Assembly (NCBI RefSeq): GCF_023231945.1
Contig: NZ_JAJLJH010000002.1
Location: 682,001 to 746,000 of the forward strand
Source of the DNA: Scleromatobacter humisilvae
Lineage (GTDB): Bacteria > Pseudomonadota > Gammaproteobacteria > Burkholderiales > Burkholderiaceae_C
Direction of reading: 5' to 3'
DNA length: 64,000 nt
The notes beneath the pieces are model-generated. The model had not been told where the DNA came from and did not search any database. It was given only the letters and a program-made list of their open reading frames with translations. A program made the translations under genes and the position numbers. Of the stretch, positions 58,132-64,000 are shown one piece after another; the stretch's first letter is position 1, and every line of letters starts with the position of its first letter.

Positions 58132-59766
58132 ATGCCACCCCGCCCGTTGTCCGCCGCGCTTGCCCTGGCCGCCCTGCTGGTGTCGGCCCTGCCCGCCGCG
58201 GCGCAGCGCGCAGTGGCCACGCCGTGGCCCGCGCCGCCCGACAAGCTCTACGCCGAACTGTTCGTCGACGTGCAGACGGCGCAGGTCTATGCCGACCAGA
58301 AGACCTTCGTCGACGCCACGCCCAGGGACGACCCCGCCACGATCCTCGCGAGCTACCGGGCACAGCGCGGCGCACCGGGCTTCTCGTTGAAGGCCTTCGT
58401 CGACGCCCATTTCGAGCCGCCTGCCGACACGCCGGTCGACCCACCCTCCGGCCAGGGCCTGCGCGAGCACATCGCCTGGCTGTGGCCCGCCCTGACCCGC
58501 GACACGGCCCACGCGCCGCCCGGCGGCTCGCTGCTGCCGCTGCCCCGGCCCTACGTCGTGCCCGGCGGCCGCTTCCGCGAGGGCTACTACTGGGACAGCT
58601 GGTTCACGATGCTGGGCCTGCAGGAGGCCGGCCGCGAGGATCTCGTCGACGACATGATCGAGAACTTCGCCTCCGAGATCGACCGCTTCGGCCACATTCC
58701 CAACGGCAACCGCAGCTACTACCTGAGCCGCTCGCAACCGCCGTTCTTCGCGCTGATGGTGGAACTCGCGGCCGCGCGGGAAGGCGACGCGGTGGTCGAA
58801 CGCTGGCTGCCCGAGATGCGGCGGGAACACGCGTACTGGATGCGCGGCGCCGAGGCCCTGAAGCCCGGCCAGGCCGCGGCCCGCGTCGTCAGGCTGGCAG
58901 ACGGCGCGCTGCTCAATCGCTACTGGGACGACGAGGACACGCCGCGTCCCGAGTCGTACCTGCAGGACGTCGCGACCGCGAAGCAGTCCCCGGATCGGCC
59001 GCCGGCCGAGGTCTGGCGCGACCTGCGCGCCGCCGCCGAGAGCGGCTGGGACTTCAGCTCGCGCTGGTTCGGCGACGGCCGCTCGCTGGCGACGATCCGC
59101 ACGACCGCCATCGTGCCCGTCGACCTGAACGCGTTGCTGCTGGAACTCGAACGCGCGATCGCCAAGGGCTGCACGCTCGCGGCCGACCAGGCCTGCGCGG
59201 CGCAGTTCGACGGCTTCGCGAAGCACCGAGTCGCGGCCATCGAGCATCACCTGTGGCACCCGCACGGCTACTACGCGGACTACGACTGGCGGCTCGGCAA
59301 GCTGCGCGACGAGCCGTCGGCCGCGATGCTCTATCCGCTGTTCGTCGGCGCCGCGCCGCGCGACCGCGCCGCACGCACGCTGCGCACCGCCGAATGCGCG
59401 CTGCTGGGCCAGGGCGGCCTCGCGGCGACGACCGCGCACACCGGCCAGCAGTGGGACGCCCCGAATGGCTGGGCGCCGCTGCAATGGATCGCCGACCAGT
59501 CGGCGCGCCGCTACGGCCGGCCGGATCTCGCCCAGGCGCTCGATGCGCGCTTCCTCGCGAGCGTCGAGCGGGTCTACGGCAGCGAGCACAAGCTGGTCGA
59601 GAAATACGTCGTCGACGGCAGCGGCGGCTCGGGCGGCGGCGGCGAATATCCGCTGCAGGACGGCTTCGGGTGGACGAACGGTGTCGTCGTGAGCCTGCTC
59701 GATCTGCGCGACCAGGATCGTGCCGCGCCGGCGCCGCGCAGGACGCCCGCGCGCTGCGCGCGCTGA
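58132..59766 (+). CDS. treA: Periplasmic trehalase (GH37)
   Basis: 544 residues. Sec signal peptide ([20 protein letters not shown]). Both family signatures are present: [15 protein letters not shown] (144-158) and [10 protein letters not shown] (440-449). Catalytic residues by family comparison: Asp307 in SGWDFSSRW and Glu505 in [17 protein letters not shown]. It hydrolyses trehalose to two glucose molecules. Neighbouring MIP channel may share its transcript, which would fit an osmotic-solute unit. A GAGACTCCCTC sequence precedes the ATG. Confidence 0.95.
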   Translation: MPPRPLSAALALAALLVSALPAAAQRAVATPWPAPPDKLYAELFVDVQTAQVYADQKTFVDATPRDDPATILASYRAQRGAPGFSLKAFVDAHFEPPADTPVDPPSGQGLREHIAWLWPALTRDTAHAPPGGSLLPLPRPYVVPGGRFREGYYWDSWFTMLGLQEAGREDLVDDMIENFASEIDRFGHIPNGNRSYYLSRSQPPFFALMVELAAAREGDAVVERWLPEMRREHAYWMRGAEALKPGQAAARVVRLADGALLNRYWDDEDTPRPESYLQDVATAKQSPDRPPAEVWRDLRAAAESGWDFSSRWFGDGRSLATIRTTAIVPVDLNALLLELERAIAKGCTLAADQACAAQFDGFAKHRVAAIEHHLWHPHGYYADYDWRLGKLRDEPSAAMLYPLFVGAAPRDRAARTLRTAECALLGQGGLAATTAHTGQQWDAPNGWAPLQWIADQSARRYGRPDLAQALDARFLASVERVYGSEHKLVEKYVVDGSGGSGGGGEYPLQDGFGWTNGVVVSLLDLRDQDRAAPAPRRTPARCAR

Positions 59767-59768
59767 AG

Positions 59769-59900
59769 TCAGGCCGGCAATGCCACCGAGGCGACCACGA
59801 CGCTGGCGAAGCCCAGCCAGCAGGCCGTGCAGAACAGGGCGTCCTGGACGTCGCGGTCGTTGCGCACGCTGTGCAGGGTCTGCTGGATGAATGTCGTCAT
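59769..59900 (-). CDS. 43-residue membrane protein (short ORF)
   Basis: Reads MTTFIQQTLHSVRNDRDVQD at the N-terminus and ends in a hydrophobic helix CWLGFASVVVASVALPA. Evidence for a real gene: ACTGGGGCC ribosome site directly before the ATG, and almost every codon ends in G or C as in its neighbours. It faces treA, ending 2 bp past the treA stop. A single-pass small membrane protein; no family recognised. Confidence 0.55.
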   Translation of the reverse strand: MTTFIQQTLHSVRNDRDVQDALFCTACWLGFASVVVASVALPA

Positions 59901-60014
59901 GGCCCCAGTGTCGGGTGCGTCGACGACGGCCGCGTGACAGCGATGGTCATCCGCGCCGATCCGTGAACTCGATCACGCTGGCGCCCGATGGGGATGGACC
60001 GGCCGCCTGCAGGA

Positions 60015-60602
60015 TCAGGTCGCAGCAGGCGCAGCCCCGCCTGCAGCCGCCGAGGCGCCCGCGGCACCGGCGGGCGACGTCTTCTTCCTCGCCGCACCCT
60101 TGGCGGACGCCTTCTTGGCCGACGGCTTCTTCTTGACCGCACCCGCAGGGGCGGCCTTCTTGGCCACGGCCACTGCCTTTTTCGCCGCAGGCTTCGCCAC
60201 CTTCCTGGCCGAGGCCTTCTTGCCAGCGGCCTTCTTGCTCGCGGCCTTCGCCTTGACGGCTGCCTCGGGCGCCTTGGCTGCGCCCTTGTCGACCAGGAAC
60301 GCATCGCGACTCCTGGCGCCCGCGATCCATGCCGGTGCGCGCCCGAAACCCGACCAGGTCTTGCCCGTCTTCGGATCTGCATACTTCGCGACGCCACCGC
60401 CTGCGCGCTTCGGCGTCGCCTTCCTCGCGGCAGGTCGTCCCTTGCCCGTGACGACGGACTGAAGCTGTTCGATCGTCAGGCCGAACGTCGACATGATCTC
60501 CTTGACCTTGGCAATCGCCCCGGCCATCTCCTGCCTGGTGATGCGTTCGGCCTCGGCCTCGAGTGCGGCGATTTGCTTCCTGATGGCAGTGAGCTTTGAC
60601 AT
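60015..60602 (-). CDS. H-NS family protein with histone-H1-like Lys/Ala-rich tail
   Basis: 195 residues, twice the length of the H-NS at 42141. Coiled coil 1-50, then the DNA-binding motif YADPKTGKTWSGFGRAPAW (75-92), in which the usual GRGR/GRG loop reads GFGR. Residues 105-195 are a Lys/Ala/Pro tail with AAKKAVAVAKKAAP-type repeats resembling histone H1 or bacterial AlgP/HctB tails. Likely a nucleoid organiser that also binds DNA non-specifically through the tail. It lies downstream of dnaB on the same strand (190-bp gap). Confidence 0.88.
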   Translation of the reverse strand: MSKLTAIRKQIAALEAEAERITRQEMAGAIAKVKEIMSTFGLTIEQLQSVVTGKGRPAARKATPKRAGGGVAKYADPKTGKTWSGFGRAPAWIAGARSRDAFLVDKGAAKAPEAAVKAKAASKKAAGKKASARKVAKPAAKKAVAVAKKAAPAGAVKKKPSAKKASAKGAARKKTSPAGAAGASAAAGGAAPAAT

Positions 60603-60792
60603 GGGCTTGGACGTGAGTTGCAGAAGCGCTAGTCTAGTCCGTGGCGCGAGCGGAGGCTTCGCCGGGCCGATTCAAGGCGCGAGTGCATGCGCGTGCAGTC
60701 GGCGCGACGCACGAGATCCTCGCCAGGCTCGCTGCCAGAACCACCCTGAGAACACATGACCGCCGACGACCGCCGCGCGCCGGCGACATCGC

Positions 60793-62208
60793 TCAGTACT
60801 CGCCGGGCCCCTGGTAGTCCGGCGCCAGGTTCTCGAACTTCGTCCACTGCCGCAGGAAGGCGAGCTTTGTCGTCCCGACCGGGCCGTTCCGCTGCTTGGC
60901 GATGATGATCTCGGCGACGCCCGGCTCCTTCGATTCCTTGTTGTAGTACTCGTCGCGGTAGATGAACATGATGATGTCCGCGTCCTGCTCGATGGCGCCG
61001 GATTCGCGCAGGTCGGACATCATCGGGCGCTTGTCCGGACGCGATTCCACGCTGCGGTTCAGCTGCGACAGCGCGATCACCGGGCAGTTCAGCTCCTTGG
61101 CCAGCGCCTTCAGTCCGCGCGAGATCTCGCTGATCTCGGTGGCGCGGTTCTCGCCGTTGCCCGCGCCTGTCATCAGCTGCAGGTAGTCGATCACGATCAG
61201 GCCGAGGCGGCCGCACTGGCGGGCCTGGCGGCGCGCGCGGGCACGCAGTTCCGGGCCGGTCAGGCCCGGCGTTTCGTCGATGAAGACCGAGGACTTCGAC
61301 AGGCGCTCCACCGCTTCGGTGAGGCGGCCCCACTCGTCGTTCTCGAGGCGGCCCGTGCGCAGGTGCTGCTGGTCGATGCGGCCTTGCGAGCCGACCATCC
61401 GCAGCGCGAGCTGGGACGCGCCCATTTCCATCGAGAAAACGACCACCGGCAGGCCTTCGTTGACGGACACGTTCTCGGCGATGTTCAGCGCGAAGGCCGT
61501 CTTGCCCATCGACGGCCGCGCCGCCAGGATGATCAGGTCGCCCGGCTGCAGGCCGGCGGTGTTCTTGTCGAGGTCGTAGAAGCCGGTGCGCACGCCGGTG
61601 ACGTCCTCGGCGCCGTTCTCGGCCAGTTCGGTCACGCGGTCGATCAGCTGCACCGCGAGCACGTCCATGCTGTGGAAGCCCTGCTTGTTGCGGTTGCCTT
61701 CCTCGCCGATCTTGAAGATCTTGCCCTCGGCCTCGTCGAGGATCTGCGTGACCGCGCGGCCCTGCGGGTTGAACGCGTTGGTGGCGATCTCGTCCGAGGC
61801 GGCGATCAGCTTGCGCAGGATCGCGCGCTCGCGCACGATCTCCGCGTAGCGGCGCATGTTGGCCGCGCTCGGCACGCTCTGCGCGAGCGCGTTGAGGTAT
61901 TGCAGGCCGCCGGAGTCCGCGGCCTTGCCGGCCATCTGCAGCTGCTCGTAGACGGTGATGACGTCGGCGGGCTTGCTCGCGCCGATGAGCGCCCCGATCG
62001 CGCCGAATATCACCTTGTGCTCGAAGCGATAGAAGTCGGCCTCGGTGACGATGTCGGCCGCGCGATCCCAGGCGCCGTTGTCGAGCAGCAGGCCGCCCAG
62101 CACGCTCTGTTCGGCCTCGATGGATTGCGGGGGCACGCGCAGCTTGGCGACCTCGTCGTCGCGGGATTCGCCGCGGCTGGGCAGTGCGGAGTCAAAGACG
62201 GTGGTCAT
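60793..62208 (-). CDS. dnaB: Replicative DNA helicase DnaB
   Basis: 471 residues. N-terminal helical domain (RVPPQSIEAEQSVLGGLLLD), linker, and RecA-like motor with Walker A ARPSMGKTAFALN, the H2 region VVVFSMEMGASQL, Walker B LIVIDYLQLM and the arginine-finger region. It unwinds DNA at the fork and binds DnaG. ATG 62208. It follows the rplI operon but a strong terminator and a 164-bp gap with DnaA-box-like sites intervene, implying a separate promoter. Confidence 0.97.
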   Translation of the reverse strand: MTTVFDSALPSRGESRDDEVAKLRVPPQSIEAEQSVLGGLLLDNGAWDRAADIVTEADFYRFEHKVIFGAIGALIGASKPADVITVYEQLQMAGKAADSGGLQYLNALAQSVPSAANMRRYAEIVRERAILRKLIAASDEIATNAFNPQGRAVTQILDEAEGKIFKIGEEGNRNKQGFHSMDVLAVQLIDRVTELAENGAEDVTGVRTGFYDLDKNTAGLQPGDLIILAARPSMGKTAFALNIAENVSVNEGLPVVVFSMEMGASQLALRMVGSQGRIDQQHLRTGRLENDEWGRLTEAVERLSKSSVFIDETPGLTGPELRARARRQARQCGRLGLIVIDYLQLMTGAGNGENRATEISEISRGLKALAKELNCPVIALSQLNRSVESRPDKRPMMSDLRESGAIEQDADIIMFIYRDEYYNKESKEPGVAEIIIAKQRNGPVGTTKLAFLRQWTKFENLAPDYQGPGEY

Positions 62209-62243
62209 GTGTCGTCGATCTTAAGGGCGCGCAGGAAATCGTC

Positions 62244-62264
62244 TGTGGACAAGCTTGTGGACAG
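62244..62264 (-). promoter_or_regulatory. Two DnaA-box-like sites before dnaB
   Basis: Read on the minus strand: TTGTCCACA (62252-62244), one base off TTATCCACA, and CTGTCCACA (62264-62256). Starts are 12 bp apart, same orientation, 36 bp upstream of the dnaB ATG. Inverted repeat CTTGT-GAGA-ACAAG (62274-62287) lies just upstream. Confidence 0.4.
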
Positions 62265-62294
62265 CCTGGGGAGCTTGTGAGAACAAGTCGAAAT

Positions 62295-62308
62295 ATTGGC
62301 GCGCCAAT
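62295..62308. repeat. 14-bp perfect palindrome between dnaB and rplI
   Basis: ATTGGCGCGCCAAT is self-complementary over all 14 bases. It lies just behind the rplI terminator in the dnaB upstream region; a dimeric regulator site is possible. Confidence 0.6.
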
Positions 62309-62337
62309 GAAAAAGGGCCGACGCGAGTCGACCCTTT
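62309..62337 (-). terminator. Intrinsic terminator of the rpsF-priB-rpsR-rplI operon
   Basis: On the minus strand AAAGGGTCGAC-TCGC-GTCGGCCCTTT (11 bp including one G-U pair) runs into TTTC, 36 bp after the rplI stop. Confidence 0.9.
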
Positions 62338-62372
62338 CGAGCTGCAGGCGGGCGACAAGCCCGCGCGAAACT

Positions 62373-62825
62373 TCAGTCTTGCTCGGCAACCACCTGCACG
62401 GTGACGTCGACGACGACGTCCGTGTGGGCGGCAACGGACACGGCGTGCTCGCCGACCGTCTTGAGCGGGCCGTTCGGCAGACGGATCTGCGACTTGGCCA
62501 CTTCGAAGCCGTTCTTGGTCAGCGCTTCGGCGATGTCGGCGTTGGTGACCGAACCGAACAGGCGACCGTCGACGCCGGCCTTCTGCGAGATGCGGACGGT
62601 CTTGCCGGCCAGCTTCTCGCCGAACGCTTGCGCGGTGGCCAGCTTCTCCGCGGCGGCCTTCTCGAGCTCGGCGCGCTTGTCTTCGAATTCCTTGATCGCG
62701 GTCGCGGTGGCGCGGCGCGCCATGCGGCTCGGGATCAGGAAGTTGCGTGCGAAGCCGTCCTTGACCTTGACGACGTCGCCCAGGTTACCGAGGTTGGCGA
62801 CCTTTTCCAGCAGGATGATTTGCAT
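62373..62825 (-). CDS. rplI: 50S ribosomal protein L9
   Basis: 150 residues. N-domain [32 protein letters not shown], long connecting helix ([20 protein letters not shown]) and C-domain with [14 protein letters not shown]. Standard length. Last gene of the operon, 13 bp after rpsR, and followed by a strong terminator. Confidence 0.98.
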   Translation of the reverse strand: MQIILLEKVANLGNLGDVVKVKDGFARNFLIPSRMARRATATAIKEFEDKRAELEKAAAEKLATAQAFGEKLAGKTVRISQKAGVDGRLFGSVTNADIAEALTKNGFEVAKSQIRLPNGPLKTVGEHAVSVAAHTDVVVDVTVQVVAEQD

Positions 62826-62838
62826 GGTGGGTGTCTCC

Positions 62839-63123
62839 TCAGACGCGGTGTTGATCGCTGTACGGCAGCAGGGCCAGGAAGCGGGCGCGCTTGATGGCGA
62901 CCGTCAGCTGGCGCTGGTAGAACGCGCGGGTGCCGGTCAGGCGGGCCGGCGTGATCTTGCCGTTCTCACCGATGAAGTCGCGCAGGGTGTCGACATCCTT
63001 GTAATCGATGTGATCGACCTTGGCGACCGTGAAACGGCAGAAGCGCTTGCGGCGGAACAGCAGCGATTGCTGGTTGCGCTTCGGACGCTTGTCCTTGGAA
63101 AAACGAGACTTCGGCGGGGGCAT
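62839..63123 (-). CDS. rpsR: 30S ribosomal protein S18
   Basis: 94 residues. Basic N-terminus [18 protein letters not shown], then [10 protein letters not shown] and the conserved [21 protein letters not shown] block ending [22 protein letters not shown]. It pairs with S6 in the platform of the small subunit; the S6:S18 complex controls this operon in other bacteria. Confidence 0.98.
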   Translation of the reverse strand: MPPPKSRFSKDKRPKRNQQSLLFRRKRFCRFTVAKVDHIDYKDVDTLRDFIGENGKITPARLTGTRAFYQRQLTVAIKRARFLALLPYSDQHRV

Positions 63124-63175
63124 GGTGATGACCTCTGAAAATGGTTCCGATTGAATGGCGTGGGGGACGTATCCG

Positions 63176-63460
63176 TCAGGCGTCGACCTCGGTCACGTGG
63201 AAGACAAGCCCTTTCGCGTTGCGAGAGGGAGCGATGAAGCCGGCGTAGCTGGCGACCTGCCCGAGGGCCAGGGTCGCGATCTGTCGCGTGATTCCACCGA
63301 TCGCCACCGCACGGATCGTCATGACGACCTTGCGCGGCTGCTTGTCCTCGATCACCTCGGATTCGTGCTTCAGGCTCAGGTCGAGCGCGGGAAGTCCGGC
63401 CGGGGTGTACCGTGTCGCACCGCGTTCCACCAGCTCGGCAGAGAGAATCAGTCGATTCAT
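63176..63460 (-). CDS. priB: Primosomal replication protein N (PriB)
   Basis: 94 residues. Single OB-fold beginning [23 protein letters not shown]-like strand pattern and a [11 protein letters not shown] ending. It binds ssDNA and helps PriA restart forks. Its place between rpsF and rpsR is the classic beta/gammaproteobacterial arrangement. Standard length. Confidence 0.93.
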   Translation of the reverse strand: MNRLILSAELVERGATRYTPAGLPALDLSLKHESEVIEDKQPRKVVMTIRAVAIGGITRQIATLALGQVASYAGFIAPSRNAKGLVFHVTEVDA

Positions 63461-63492
63461 CGCTGCTGCTCAGCAGTTCGCGGCGGTTGCCT

Positions 63493-63861
63493 TCAGGCCG
63501 TCGCCTCCTGCGACGATGCCGACTTGCGGGCTTCTTCCTTCTCCACGGCCTTCATCATGACGGACGGGTTAGTGTCGGCCTTGTCGCGCAGCACCGTGAG
63601 GTGGCGCAGGACGGCATCGTTGAAGCGGAAGCCGGTTTCCAGCTCGGCCAGGGCTTCCTTGCCGCACTCGATGTTGAGGCAGATGTAGTGAGCCTTGGCA
63701 AGCTTCTGGATCGTGTAGGCCAGCTGGCGGCGGCCCCAGTCTTCCAGTCGGACCACCTTGCCACCGGAATTGGTGACGAGGGCCTTGTAGCGTTCCAGCA
63801 TGGCCGGAACCTGTTCGCTTTGATCCGGATGGATCAGCAGAACGATTTCATAGTGACGCAT
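63493..63861 (-). CDS. rpsF: 30S ribosomal protein S6
   Basis: 122 residues. [40 protein letters not shown] and the [16 protein letters not shown] segment mark S6. Ribosome site AAGGAGTG directly before ATG 63861. First gene of the rpsF-priB-rpsR-rplI operon; C-terminal tail [12 protein letters not shown] is a short acidic/polar extension. Confidence 0.98.
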   Translation of the reverse strand: MRHYEIVLLIHPDQSEQVPAMLERYKALVTNSGGKVVRLEDWGRRQLAYTIQKLAKAHYICLNIECGKEALAELETGFRFNDAVLRHLTVLRDKADTNPSVMMKAVEKEEARKSASSQEATA

Positions 63862-63983
63862 GAACACTCCTTGTGGATTTCCAGCGAGCTGGAAGGAAGC
63901 CGCCCCGAAAGCGTCAACTACGGCATTTCGCGTCCTGGGACACAAAACACCCACGGGTGCGGCAAGGAAAGCCTGCGATCATA
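63862..63983 (-). promoter_or_regulatory. rpsF promoter -10 and leader with hairpin
   Basis: TATGAT on the minus strand at 63983-63978 is a good -10; its -35 falls at or beyond the window edge. The leader of about 110 nt ends in a perfect TTCCAG-CTCG-CTGGAA hairpin (63879-63894) just ahead of the ribosome site, in the place where the S6:S18 autoregulatory element is found in other bacteria. Confidence 0.45.
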
Positions 63984-64000
63984 GCACAAGATGTTGGCCC

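Noticed and set aside
62243-62264. CTGT...ACAG arrangement before dnaB as a LexA box
   Set aside because: The spacing between CTGT and ACAG is 14, not 8, and the halves are better read as two DnaA-box-like sites.

Overview
The window is a GC-rich stretch of a betaproteobacterial chromosome, most likely from the order Burkholderiales (Rubrivivax/Leptothrix/Roseateles/Comamonadaceae-like). The grounds are family-level recognition only: an rpsF-priB-rpsR-rplI cluster followed by dnaB, a PhaR regulator of polyhydroxyalkanoate storage, an RpoD with a long Lys/Ala-rich N-terminus, class II fumarase, H-NS proteins of the Bordetella/Burkholderia type and a three-subunit FAD-dependent (GMC) dehydrogenase. 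Most of the content is core chromosome; I see no phage, IS element, CRISPR array or obvious genomic island. Coding density is very high, so most long frames on the opposite strand are shadows.

Layout. 1-5.5 kb: the end of a membrane-fusion protein and a C39-peptidase ABC exporter (type I secretion of a double-glycine-leader peptide or protein), a DUF2277 protein, an acyltransferase and a convergent glycosyltransferase. 5.5-12.2 kb: phaR and divergent fumC, then a Tat-exported small subunit / GMC flavoprotein / tri-haem cytochrome c dehydrogenase operon, and tRNA-Val(GAC) on the minus strand. 12.2-17.7 kb (minus): cfa, relA, an alpha/beta hydrolase overlapping relA, and a SIMPL-domain protein. 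17.9-22.4 kb: ompR-envZ type two-component pair, a secreted beta/gamma-crystallin/glycine-zipper protein, and an MFS transporter. 22.5-31 kb: argG, ispD-ispF plus a small membrane protein (minus), mfd and rmuC. 31-36 kb: a MASE1 hybrid histidine kinase with a partner response regulator (minus), serB, and a small hypothetical.

36-49.8 kb: hrpA (minus) divergent from argA, then yggX, an H-NS protein, dnaG, rpoD, an adenylate-cyclase/FHA protein immediately behind rpoD, hemH and hslR. 49.9-55.7 kb: grpE-dnaK-dnaJ with recognisable sigma-32 promoters, followed by a receiver-TPR protein that has its own FliA-type (sigma-28) promoter. 55.8-64 kb: a PA0069-family radical SAM gene under a near-perfect LexA box, an aquaporin-like channel with an NPA/NLA signature next to a periplasmic trehalase, a 43-residue membrane protein, an H-NS protein with a histone-H1-like tail, dnaB, and the rplI-rpsR-priB-rpsF operon.

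The clearest non-routine signals are regulatory: the SOS box at the start codon of the radical SAM gene, the sigma-28 promoter before a receiver-TPR protein whose phospho-acceptor Asp appears to be Glu, paired sigma-32 promoters with identical spacing in front of grpE and dnaK, a structured leader of nearly 300 nt before rpoD, inverted CTGTTACA half-sites before ompR, and DnaA-box-like sites before dnaB. I did not find one compact, wholly new multi-gene system; the window is mainly housekeeping with several unusual controls and domain fusions.
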